Below are positions 15,962 to 24,163 of a DNA stretch of 39,726 nt, piece by piece; the first letter of the stretch is position 1, and every line of letters starts with the position of its first letter. The DNA is from Arthrobacter sp. (GTDB lineage: Bacteria; Actinomycetota; Actinomycetes; Actinomycetales; Micrococcaceae), in contig NZ_JAPSHV010000014.1 of the NCBI RefSeq assembly GCF_031179385.1, positions 1 through 39,726 of the forward strand. Reading direction: 5' to 3'. The position numbers were made by a program, and so were the translations under genes. The notes beneath the pieces are model-generated. The model was not told where the DNA came from, did not search any database, and was given only the letters and a program-made list of their open reading frames with translations.

Positions 15962-17077
15962 TCAGTGGGTTAGGGCTGATTGCCGGGTCGGAGTTGTGAT
16001 CCTGTCGGCGTCATCGTCGCACGGTTCGGTTTCGCTGAGCTCGGTGCGCGATGTCCGCATGTTTTTCCGGCCGATTACTGCGGTTGCAATCGCGTTGCCC
16101 AGGATGTTGGTAGCGGTGCGGCCCATATCGAGGATCTGGTCAACGACGAGGAGCAGGGCGATGCCAGCTATGGGGACACCGAAGGAGGGTACGACTGCTG
16201 CGACGATGACGAGGGATCCGCGTGGTGCACCGGCCATACCCTTGCTGCTGATCAGAAGCAGTGCGACCATGGCGAGTTGTTCGCCTAGTCCCATATCCAC
16301 GCCATAGGCGTTGATGAGGAAGACGGAAGCGAACGTCATGTACATCATCGAGCCGTCAAGGTTGAATGAGTAGCCCAGAGGCAGCACGAACCCGGTGGTC
16401 TTGCGGTCCACCCCGAAGCGCGCCATGGATTCGATGAGTTTAGGGAAGGCCGCTTCGCTGCTGGAGGTGGAGAAGGCAACAAACATGGGTTCGCGGATCA
16501 TTGCCACGAGGCGGAACGCGGCACGGCCAAGGAGCAGCGCGGCAATCCCGATCATGAGCGCCCACAGACCTGCAAGTGAGAGGTAGAACCCGCCGATGAA
16601 GGAGCCGTAGGTAGCGAAAGCGTCGATGCCTTCGGAGGTGAACGCTCCTGCTACCGCTGCGAAAACCCCGATAGGGGCAGCCAGCATGACGTAGCTGGTG
16701 AGTTTCAGCATGACAGGGACAAGTTCTTCGATCAGGTCCGAGATTTGGGTGTGCCCCTGGCGTTTCATCGCCAACAAGGCGATTCCGAACAGGAGAGCGA
16801 ATACAAGAATTTGAAGTGCGTTATTCGTGGACATCGCTTCGATGACGCTCTTCGGCACAATGTTCTCGACGAAGGACTGGAAGTCCAGGCTGCTGGTCTC
16901 GAGGGTGCTGGTTTCAGTGCCAGTTGCCGTGAGATTCAGGCCTTTCCCGACGTTCAACAGGTGTGCCATGGAAAAGCCGATGCCGCCGGCAATTACTGAG
17001 GCGCTGACGAACCAGGCTAGTGACTTAGTGAGCATCCCGCCCACGCCCACTTCAGGGTTGTCGGCTGTTCGTGCCAC
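15962..17077 (-). pseudogene. dctA: Dicarboxylate:cation symporter (DctA/DAACS family), N-terminally truncated
   Basis: The frame gives at most 371 residues against 420-440 for intact members. The C-terminal two-thirds is well kept: FSTSSSEAAFPK (serine-rich loop), GYSFNLDGSMMYMTFASVFLINAYG in two parts, RGSLVIVAAVVPSFG and DQILDMGRTATNILGNAIATAV. The visible N-terminus (VGVGGMLTKSLAWFV) corresponds to the region after the second membrane helix of full-length proteins, so about 70-80 residues with the first helices are missing. They are not found in any frame just upstream. The GTG start has no ribosome-binding site. The protein would be a C4-dicarboxylate transporter but is probably non-functional. 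Sequence drift is low, so truncation looks recent. Confidence 0.78.
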
Positions 17078-17580
17078 CTGGCTGTGGTGGCGAACTAGAA
17101 AAAAGGACAGCAGGTGAATTCATCGGCCTGCTGCGGAATGACCTGAATCTGCAGATCCTCGTGCGACAAGTCGGCACCTGGCAGGTTGATGCCTTCGGCG
17201 GTGTCAGAGTCATCGACGTCGATGGTCGATGTCTGCGCCGTCGGCCACAGCTACGCCATTGCGGCTGTTGACCTGTACCGGGTTTACTAGTGGCGAACGT
17301 CGCAATTCAGCAGGCAGTCTCAATGGCGACAGGCTAACACTCAAACCCGTTCGAAACTTTTGGAAATGATGGCGCCCCGCACGCAGACAGGGACAGATGC
17401 AGGGCGCCAGTTCTAAGTCTCCTTCATTGCCCGTCCTCTTCGGAGAGATTGCCACTAGTTGCTTTGCGCGCGCGACAGACGCAAACAACAGCGGCCGACC
17501 CTGAGGCGGTCCTATTCTGAGGTCACTGCGAGTCAGCGATAAGAAGAATCAACGTTGAAACGTAGGCCGCCAGCGCCCCC
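17078..17580. other. Spacer between the two transporter remnants
   Basis: No convincing gene is seen. Frames on either strand have no ribosome-binding site or motif. The missing 5' part of the dctA-like gene is not here, so unrelated DNA has replaced it. Confidence 0.45.
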
Positions 17581-18065
17581 TCACAGTGCAATAGGGGGCG
17601 CTTGATCCTCCTGCGGAGCGATCAGATCCAACTGCCTGGGCAACCAAAGGCTCAGTTCCGGAATGAAGACCACCAGAAACAGCCCGCCGATGATCGCGAT
17701 GAGGAACGGAACGAGTTTCGAGATCACCGGCTCGATCCGTAGACCCGCAACACGGGCACCGACGAACAGAACGTTGCCCACGGGCGGGTGATTGTACCGA
17801 CACACAGGTTGTATACGTGGTGCCAAAGTGCACCGGTTGGATTCCAAACTCCATGACGATGGGCAGGAAGATCGGCGTGAAGATCAGGATTGCCGGCGTC
17901 GGGTCCATGAAGGTTCCGACGAGGAGCAGAATGATCAGAATCAGAATCGCAGTGGGACTATTCGTCAATTCAAGCAGACGGTCCGAGATCTATGCGGGCG
18001 AAGGACATCAACCAAGACATGGCTGTCGAGACGCCGACCAGCAACATGACAACGATACCCGCATG
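17581..18065 (-). pseudogene. C-terminal remnant of a second TRAP DctM permease, frameshifted
   Basis: Translating the minus strand in pieces recovers the last third of a DctM protein: VVMLLVGVS-AMSWLMSFARI, then in another frame ISDRLLELTNSPTAILIL leading to GTFMDPTPAILIFTPIFLPIV, then in a third frame PPVGNVLFVGARVAGLRIEP and the C-terminal helix ending near 17581. At least two frameshifts are needed, near 17990 and near 17800. The intact dctM at 9214-10524 has the same order of motifs but many substitutions, so this is a relic of a different TRAP system and not a recent copy. The rest of the gene is absent. Confidence 0.85.
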
Positions 18066-18460
18066 GCAACTGCGCAGATGCAGTCTGTGAATGACCGCGC
18101 AGCGCCCCTGTGGACAAGAACCCCGATCTTTGGTCGCGTATAGGCGTATAAAGCGTTCGTTGACGACGTGGTAGGTGTCCCTAATAAAGCTGCGAGTGAA
18201 TGGGACGCCAGCGATGTAGATGTCGGCGCGGATAGCTTCCAGCGTCAGTTCGATCCCAAGTGCGGGCCGCTGATCTGTTAGAAGCCCTCAGTTCTGAAGC
18301 AACAAGTGGCAACGGGTGCGCCCTGTGACATTCCTCATGTCAATGTGGGCTTCGCCACACTTCTCCGGGCGCCACTCGGGCTTGTGGCCTCGGCTGGGTG
18401 ATCTTTCGATCACCGCTCCGGCCTCTGATTTCCATTTACTGTGTCGAAGGAGACGTTACA
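18066..18460. promoter_or_regulatory. Upstream region of the complete GH3 gene with two inverted repeats
   Basis: The left part is decayed DNA: a minus-strand frame around 18117-18290 reads like protein but has no start and was not recognised. Two operator-like elements follow: TGACAT-N5-ATGTCA (18326-18342, perfect) and GGTGATC-TTTC-GATCACC (18397-18414, perfect). Their position 45-135 bp before the GH3 start suggests control of that gene. Confidence 0.5.
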
Positions 18461-21025
18461 TTGCAGCAATCAAATAGGAGGGGAAGCATCAGCCGGAAGC
18501 GTCAAATTCTTGCGCTCGCTGTTGCAATCCCCTTAGTGCTGTCCGGAGCGGGCCTGGGGTTCGCTGGCGCTGCCAGTGCGGAGTCCTCTCAGCAGACTGT
18601 TGCTGAATTGCCTTGGATGAACACCGCCCTTTCGCCAGAAGAACGTTCAGCTCTGTTGCTAGAGGCGATGACTCTCGCGCAAAAGATGCAGCAACTCACG
18701 GGCACACCGCCCGAAATCGTTCCTGAACTGCCCGAGTGCTACGGAGGAAGGCATGTTCGTGGGATCCCGGAGTTGGGTATACCCACTCTCCGCATCACCA
18801 ATGGGCCGGTGGGAGTGGGCCAAAACGACTGCGTTGATGCCGCTTTGATGGACCTTCCCCCAGCGCAGCGTCCGTTAGGTATCCCCTACATTCACCACAC
18901 CTCAGCCAAAGCGACGGCATTGCCATCGGCAACAGCCGCAGCAGCTTCTTTCGACCCTGATGTTGCAGGAACCTACGGTGATGTGATCGGTAGGGAGATG
19001 AATAATCTGGCCCTGCACGTGTTCGAAGCGCCGGGCGCCAACATGGCAAGGCTACCCATCCTCGGACGAAATTTTGAGTACTTCGGTGAAGACCCGTATC
19101 TGACGGGCAAGATGGCGGTAGCCGAAACTCAGGCGGTCCAGGACAGGGGGTTGATTGCAATGCCCAAACACTTTGCGGTGAATGAACAGGAAACCAACCG
19201 CCAGATAGTCAATACTCTGGTCGACGAGAGCACAATGCATGAGACGTACTTGTTGCCGTTCGAAATGGCCGTCAAGGATGGCGAAGCAGCCTCGCTCATG
19301 TGCGCATACAACTACGTCGACGGAGTGCCCTCCTGCGAGAACGACTACCTGTTGAACGATGTGCTGCGCGAGCAGTGGGGCTTCGAGGGGTACGTACAGT
19401 CCGACTTCTTCGCCACCAAGAGCACCGTCAACACGCTATTGAACGGCATGGACCACATGATGCCAGTTCCGCTGCAATGGGCTCCGAACCTTCTGCAGTC
19501 CGCTCTTGACAAGGACGAAATCAAAGTCTCGGATATCGACACAGCGCTCGACCGTCGGTACGTGCAGATGTTCAAGTACGGTATTTTCGACCGGCCACTG
19601 GTAGTCACGCCGATTGACTACGAGGCTGGTGGCGAACAGGCCTACGAGGTGGGCACAAAGGGGTCCGTCCTGCTGCAAAACAACGGCGCCCTGCCCATTG
19701 CTTCTGACGTTGAAGACGTCGTGGTTGTCGGCAAGGCGACGCAGGTTTACGCCCAGCAAGCGGTGGCTGGAGGCGCCAGGGTCGGCCACCCGTTCGGCAG
19801 CGGAGGTGGCAGCTCCGACGTCGTCCCTGCATACTCGGTCGCCCCCGTTGAGGGGTTCCAAAACACACTGAGTGAACTTGGTAACACCACTGCGAACGTT
19901 CGGCTTATCCTCGTGGATGATGCCAATCAGACAGCAACAATCGACGGCGAACAGGTCAGCTTCGATGATGCGCTCGCTGAGGCTGCCGGTGCGGATTCCG
20001 TCGTAATCATGGCTGGAACTATCTCTGAGGAGGGTGCCGATCGCGCCACCTTCGCGGACGCTACCGGTACCGAACTGGTGGAGATCGGCGACAATCTGGA
20101 TTGGTACGCACCTAATTCCAGCCAAATCGCCACCGTTAGCGGCACAAACTCCGCCAGCAATAGCAACACGGTCGATATGATCAAAGCCGTCATGGGCGCT
20201 GCTCCGGAAATGCACAAGAAGACAGCCCTTGTTCTCAAAGATAATGCTGGCGTTGCCATGGACCCGGCGCTTGTAGGCGAGCAGGGCCCGTCGATCCTCG
20301 AGGCATGGTTCCCAGGTCAGGAGGATGGGAACATCGTCGCCGACCTTCTCTTCGGCGTGGTTAATCCTTCCGGGAAGTCTCCTGTTACGTATCCGTTCGA
20401 AGGTAAGGGCTTCCTTGACCACCTTCAGAACGAACAGTTCCCCGGCGTCGTGGTTCCGGGCGATCCGGTGCGCATCGGGTTCGGCAATACCGGGGCGGTT
20501 ATCAACGGCAGGCCCACTGTGGAATACACAGAGGAAGGGAATATTGGCTACCGCTGGTACGACAGCAACGTCAGTGGCGACTGCCCAACCGCCGCAGACG
20601 GATCCAATCCATGTGTTGCTTTCCCATTTGGCCATGGCCTTTCCTACACCGACTTCGAGACCTCAAAGTTGACGGTGACTCCCAAGGTCTCGGACGGCAC
20701 CAAGCCGATCAAGGTCCAATTCTTCGTTGAGAACACAGGCCCGGTAGCCGGCGTCGAAACACCGCAAATCTACGTCAGCTTGCCGGAATCAGCGAACGAC
20801 TCACCCAAGCGACTCGTCGGGTTCGACAAGGTTGAGCTGCAGCCTGGAGAGAAAAAGAGGGTTGAAATCGTCATCGATCCGTCTACATCCAACCATCCGC
20901 TCTCCCAATGGGATGCCGAGGCAGATAAATGGTCGACTCCCGCCGGTGATTTCAAGGTGCAAGTGGGTGCATCGGAAGCGCTGACCGAAACAATCAAGGT
21001 CTCCGCTACCCCCCGCGGACGTTAA
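18461..21025 (+). CDS. Secreted glycoside hydrolase family 3 (beta-glucosidase/beta-xylosidase type)
   Basis: From TTG 18461 the protein has 854 residues. That start was chosen because GAAGGAGA lies just upstream exactly as in the paralogue at 1-260; the frame is open for 21 more codons before it. A signal peptide (basic SRKRQ, hydrophobic core, ASA-E cleavage) implies export. The GH3 N-domain contains MPKHFAVNEQETNR (Lys236, His237) and VQSDFFATKS with the likely nucleophile Asp315; SDF in place of the common SDW is noticeable. The C-domain starts near SVLLQNNGALPI and includes a Gly-rich GSGGGSSD loop. A fibronectin-III-like domain begins near FPFGHGLSYTDFE. The enzyme probably frees sugars from plant oligosaccharides outside the cell. 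The exact glycoside is not predictable. Confidence 0.92.
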   Translation: MQQSNRRGSISRKRQILALAVAIPLVLSGAGLGFAGAASAESSQQTVAELPWMNTALSPEERSALLLEAMTLAQKMQQLTGTPPEIVPELPECYGGRHVRGIPELGIPTLRITNGPVGVGQNDCVDAALMDLPPAQRPLGIPYIHHTSAKATALPSATAAAASFDPDVAGTYGDVIGREMNNLALHVFEAPGANMARLPILGRNFEYFGEDPYLTGKMAVAETQAVQDRGLIAMPKHFAVNEQETNRQIVNTLVDESTMHETYLLPFEMAVKDGEAASLMCAYNYVDGVPSCENDYLLNDVLREQWGFEGYVQSDFFATKSTVNTLLNGMDHMMPVPLQWAPNLLQSALDKDEIKVSDIDTALDRRYVQMFKYGIFDRPLVVTPIDYEAGGEQAYEVGTKGSVLLQNNGALPIASDVEDVVVVGKATQVYAQQAVAGGARVGHPFGSGGGSSDVVPAYSVAPVEGFQNTLSELGNTTANVRLILVDDANQTATIDGEQVSFDDALAEAAGADSVVIMAGTISEEGADRATFADATGTELVEIGDNLDWYAPNSSQIATVSGTNSASNSNTVDMIKAVMGAAPEMHKKTALVLKDNAGVAMDPALVGEQGPSILEAWFPGQEDGNIVADLLFGVVNPSGKSPVTYPFEGKGFLDHLQNEQFPGVVVPGDPVRIGFGNTGAVINGRPTVEYTEEGNIGYRWYDSNVSGDCPTAADGSNPCVAFPFGHGLSYTDFETSKLTVTPKVSDGTKPIKVQFFVENTGPVAGVETPQIYVSLPESANDSPKRLVGFDKVELQPGEKKRVEIVIDPSTSNHPLSQWDAEADKWSTPAGDFKVQVGASEALTETIKVSATPRGR

Positions 21026-21036
21026 GGTCTCGTGAT

Positions 21037-21093
21037 CGAGGTGCGGGCTTGTCGAACGGAACAGCGTTCGAAAAGCCCGCACCTCGGCTTTTT
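21037..21093 (+). terminator. Rho-independent terminator of the GH3 gene
   Basis: A long stem (CGAGGTGCGGGCTT and TCGAACG paired with CGTTCGA and AAGCCCGCACCTCG, one mismatch) is followed by GCTTTTTGC. It begins 12 bp after the GH3 stop. Confidence 0.92.
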
Positions 21094-21525
21094 GCATAGC
21101 CAGCGGCAGGAAGTGGACCCTTCCTCCCGAGTGGGATCACGTACCGGTATAAGTGCTTCGGCACTGTACCGATGAAGAGCTGTATCGCCCACTACAGCAC
21201 ACTCCCTGCTTGAATCGCGGCTCTGGCCTTGGCAGAGCAGCGCCTAGTGCGGAAGCAACGCTCGTGCCCGCATGAACGCTTCAGAGCGTGGTCTGGTGAA
21301 CGATGTGCCGCCTCCACGATGTACGCAGGTAGAACGGTGTTCCAGAGGCTGATACCGGCCCATCCGTGTCGAAGATCAGGACCAACGTTTGCTGGGCTAT
21401 AAAGATTTTCGGCGGTCCCGGCGTGGAGACACCGGATCCTACCAATTTGGCCGTACCCATTGAGGGTCATCGCTCCCCGTACAAACTGTCGTGTGCTGGC
21501 ATGTGAACGAAGTCGATAACTCCCG
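21094..21525. other. Non-coding spacer after GH3
   Basis: No supported gene. A hairpin with a UUCG tetraloop (AGTGC-TTCG-GCACT, within 21145-21170) is present without a T-run. A 59-codon minus-strand frame (21281-21460) with a DTDG motif was considered and not called. Confidence 0.45.
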
Positions 21526-22272
21526 TCATGGCGTAGCTCCGGGATCTTTCGCGGCCCGGGCGAGGTTTTCGAGCAGTTCTCCCGACATTTCGGTGAGCGG
21601 GGCAGCCGCTTGAACCTTCTGCGCGCGCGGCAGATTCGTGACTTCTTCGTGCAGGCGCTCCATCGTCCGGTCCAAGCGGTTAGCCACGTCGGCTGCATCC
21701 CTGAGTTCGACCAAGAGGTTCTTGGGTATTGCTCCCTCGTATTTGTAGTAGATCTTGTGCTCTAGGCTCGCCCAGAAATCCATGGCGATGGTTCGGATCT
21801 GCAGTTCCACAGGGACCTGCTCCACCTGGTCCATGGTGAAGACGGGAATGGAAACCAACAGGTGTAGTGACTTGTAGCCGTTTGGTTTGGGTTGACTGAT
21901 GTAGTCCTTGGTCTCCAGCAAGGTGACATCTTCCTGCCGAATGAGTATGTCCCGCAGTCGGTAGACATCGGAGTTGAAACTGCAGGTGATACGTATGCCT
22001 GCAATGTCGAGGATGTTCTTCCGGATGGACGACAGCGATAGTTCGATACCTCTACGTCGAGCTTTCTCGAGAATGCTGTCCGGGCTCTTCATGCGAAAGG
22101 ACACATGCTCAATGGGGCTGTAGTCGTTGTTCAACTCGAACGCTTCTTTGAGGATGTTGATCTTCGTCAGCATCTCGTCGGAACCAAACTTGTACGATAG
22201 AAGGAATCTGGCGAACTCGTCGCGCAGAGCCCTTATTCGATGGAAATCGGGCATCTCGTTGGGGTGCTGCAT
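21526..22272 (-). CDS. Small alarmone synthetase, RelA/SpoT synthetase-domain GTP pyrophosphokinase
   Basis: This is a 248-residue cytoplasmic protein with only the RelA/SpoT nucleotidyltransferase fold. It transfers pyrophosphate from ATP to GTP or GDP to make (p)ppGpp. Motifs are EFARFLLSYKFGSDEM, LSSIRKNILDIAGIRITCSF, KPNGYKSLHLLVS and VELQIRTIAMDFWASLEHK, followed by IYYKYEG. No hydrolase, TGS or ACT domains are present, so it is the small-synthetase class common in Actinobacteria and Firmicutes. ATG 22272 (MQHPNEMPDF) is used; GTG 22311 would add 13 residues, and both have weak ribosome-binding sites. It stands alone, 129 bp from the SnoaL-like gene. Confidence 0.93.
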   Translation of the reverse strand: MQHPNEMPDFHRIRALRDEFARFLLSYKFGSDEMLTKINILKEAFELNNDYSPIEHVSFRMKSPDSILEKARRRGIELSLSSIRKNILDIAGIRITCSFNSDVYRLRDILIRQEDVTLLETKDYISQPKPNGYKSLHLLVSIPVFTMDQVEQVPVELQIRTIAMDFWASLEHKIYYKYEGAIPKNLLVELRDAADVANRLDRTMERLHEEVTNLPRAQKVQAAAPLTEMSGELLENLARAAKDPGATP

Positions 22273-22401
22273 CAGGGTCTGCCTGTCTGTGCGACCGGCA
22301 ACGCTGTCCACTCGTTCATGGCATTCCCGGTGAGCAGCGGTGACCGATGTGGCCGGCTCTCTGCTGTCCAGGTCGAGGTACAGGTCATTGTGCCCTTACT
22401 C

Positions 22402-22860
22402 TCAGTAACCGACCGCGGATCGATCCAGCGAGTTCCTTGCCTCGAGGATTCGAACGCGCCGGTGAAGACTGCGCAGCGCGTCCCGCGTATCTGAAACGTC
22501 CCACCATTCCACTGCCTCCCCATCGGAAAAGTGCAAGATGTAGAAGGACTCGAACTCAAGGTAGGAGTCTGAGGGTGGGGTGCCCAGTAGTTCACCGGTG
22601 TGGGTTCCAGCCCAGTGCACTCGTGCTGCTATTTTGTTGGTCTCGCTGACCGTGTCATGAATTTGGGCGGTGAGGTCGGGCATCGCGGTGCGCATCGTTC
22701 TGGCCCAATACTTGAGCCCGGGCAGACCGTCGCCCTGCCCCAGAATCAGGTTGTGATCGATGATGTCGTATCGAACAAGCGGATCGAGCTCATCGAGTTT
22801 CCCTTCAGTGATAGCAGCGATGATCGACGTGAACGTGTTGACTAGTTGTGGATTGGACAC
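22402..22860 (-). CDS. SnoaL-like / NTF2-fold protein
   Basis: The protein has 152 residues from GTG 22860, chosen for the strong AAGGAGA 7-8 bp upstream. It fits the SnoaL-like cone-fold group: an N-terminal helix, LVRYDIIDHNLILGQGDGLPGLKYW, MPDLTAQIHDTVSETNKIAARVHWAGTHTG and FYILHFSDGEAVEWWDV. Members act as polyketide cyclases, isomerases or ligand-binding proteins, and the activity here is not predictable. Two copies of a regulatory repeat (22993-23030) lie 130-170 bp upstream, shared with the SDR and GtrA-kinase operons. It may therefore belong to the same response. Confidence 0.82.
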   Translation of the reverse strand: MSNPQLVNTFTSIIAAITEGKLDELDPLVRYDIIDHNLILGQGDGLPGLKYWARTMRTAMPDLTAQIHDTVSETNKIAARVHWAGTHTGELLGTPPSDSYLEFESFYILHFSDGEAVEWWDVSDTRDALRSLHRRVRILEARNSLDRSAVGY

Positions 22861-22992
22861 GGTACTTCTCCTTATCAAAGCGGTGAGTGTGCGCCGGCCG
22901 GAAAGGCGGTAGGTCCTTCAACGTGGCCACCAACTGGTCGCTGACCTGGCTGCATTACACCCCAAGTCTTTCAACAGTGATCACTGAGCACA

Positions 22993-23030
22993 TCCGCCAT
23001 ACGGTGTGTAGTCCTACCCCCCTGGGTGTA
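22993..23030. promoter_or_regulatory. Tandem CACC-N4-GGTG operators upstream of the SnoaL-like gene
   Basis: TACCCC-CCTG-GGTGTA (23015-23030) has one arm mismatch to the TACACC-N4-GGTGTA repeats at 27201 and 32370. A degenerate second site TCCGCC-ATAC-GGTGTG (22993-23008) starts 22 bp to the left. No assigned -10/-35. Confidence 0.5.
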
Positions 23031-23119
23031 CTTTTCCAAGCTCAACGGATGGGCCAGGTAAGACGCTGAAACGCCTTGCCGGCAGCCCGCTACTGCTCCT
23101 CAGTTCTCGCGAGCTGGCG

Positions 23120-24163
23120 TCAGCCGCCGTTGGATTGACGTATCCCCTCGGCGAAGGCATTGAAGGTGTAGAGGAAACCGCCGTCGTCACCGCTGATGGT
23201 GGCGTACGCCTCTGTGGTGCCGGGCCTGATGGCGACGTTCGTCGCCGAGTTCAGCCCCGCCTGGTCGTCCGTGGGTACTGAGATCGTTGTCAGGAACGCG
23301 CCACCGGTGTCGTAGACGAGGATTTCCGGGCGGCCGTGCAGCCCGATGTAAAGATTGCCCGCCGCGTCAACAGCGATGGAGTCCAGTTGGCCCACACCCG
23401 CTGAGACGTAGACAGCGGGGAAGGCGGTGGACACCTCGGTGCCGTCGTCGGACAGGGTCAGGTGGTCTATCCTGTTGCCGGTATTCAGGCTGATCCACAA
23501 CCCACCGAAGTCGGCGGAGAATCCGATCCCGTTGGGTGATTCCAGTTCGTCGGCTAGTACAGTCGCGTCTCCCGTGGTCCCGTCTAGCCGGATGATGCGC
23601 CCTGTGGGCTCCCAATAGGGATCGCGTGCACCGGCGGCATCCGTGACGTAAAGGTTCCCGTCCATGTCGAAGGAAACGTCGTCAGGTTGCATGGGGGTAC
23701 CGTCGATCTCCCCTGTGAACTCGTCCCGGACGTCCTGTCCTTCCGGGGTCATGCTGCGGATGGATCCAGAGAGAAAATCGGTGACGTAGAGACGCTCGTC
23801 CGCCGGGCCGAACTGCGCCGAGGTTAGGGCGCTGCCATCATCGGTGTAGATCGTCTCCACCTCCTGGGTGTCGACATCAACCCTTAGCACCTTCCCCGCC
23901 CCGGGCGGGGCGGTGACGTCCACGACGTAGAGAGCACCGTCCGGCCCGAAGGTGGGGCCTTCAAGGAGAGTCATCCCGGTTCCCTCGTGCACATTGGTGA
24001 CCTGCATCACTCGCTGGGATGCCGGTGCTGTTGTGCGGGTGGTCGCGCTGGGCTCCGCCCCCGCGTCGGGTTCGGACGGGCTTGCCGAGCATCCGGCGAG
24101 AAGCACGCCCAGCACCAGGACGGTCGGTGCCATGACGTACCGATGCCTTCGAGTGGACGTCAT
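23120..24163 (-). CDS. Lipoprotein with SMP-30/NHL-like beta-propeller (possible lactonase)
   Basis: The protein has 347 residues. ATG 24163 overlaps the TGA of the monooxygenase gene (ATGA) and gives a lipoprotein signal with lipobox LLAGC (Cys25). The rest is a six-bladed-propeller-type sequence with repeated GPDGALYVVD, DMDGNLYVTDAAG, GRIIRLDGTTGD, ESPNGIGFSADF and DAAGNLYIGLHG motifs, close to gluconolactonase/SMP-30 proteins. Such enzymes open lactones using a divalent metal; candidate metal residues are spread over the blades and cannot be assigned safely by eye. Strict coupling to a Baeyer-Villiger enzyme, which makes lactones or esters, supports a hydrolase role. Predicted surface anchoring is odd for a partner of a cytoplasmic flavoenzyme. 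It may instead be only a binding protein. Confidence 0.82.
   Translation of the reverse strand: MTSTRRHRYVMAPTVLVLGVLLAGCSASPSEPDAGAEPSATTRTTAPASQRVMQVTNVHEGTGMTLLEGPTFGPDGALYVVDVTAPPGAGKVLRVDVDTQEVETIYTDDGSALTSAQFGPADERLYVTDFLSGSIRSMTPEGQDVRDEFTGEIDGTPMQPDDVSFDMDGNLYVTDAAGARDPYWEPTGRIIRLDGTTGDATVLADELESPNGIGFSADFGGLWISLNTGNRIDHLTLSDDGTEVSTAFPAVYVSAGVGQLDSIAVDAAGNLYIGLHGRPEILVYDTGGAFLTTISVPTDDQAGLNSATNVAIRPGTTEAYATISGDDGGFLYTFNAFAEGIRQSNGG

Noticed and set aside
18117-18290. Protein-like minus-strand stretch (contains LTLEAIRADIYIAGV)
   Set aside because: It has no start codon context and I could not assign a family; at most a gene remnant.
19436-20635. Minus-strand frame of 399 codons inside the GH3 gene
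   Set aside because: Antisense shadow; the plus-strand GH3 gene has signal peptide, catalytic motifs and terminator.
21281-21460. 59-codon minus-strand frame with a DTDG motif resembling a HAD phosphatase start
   Set aside because: Too short, only one motif, no clear ribosome-binding site.
22440-22470. TTCGAACG-containing stretch resembling a tRNA T-arm
   Set aside because: It lies inside the SnoaL-like coding region and no cloverleaf can be formed around it.
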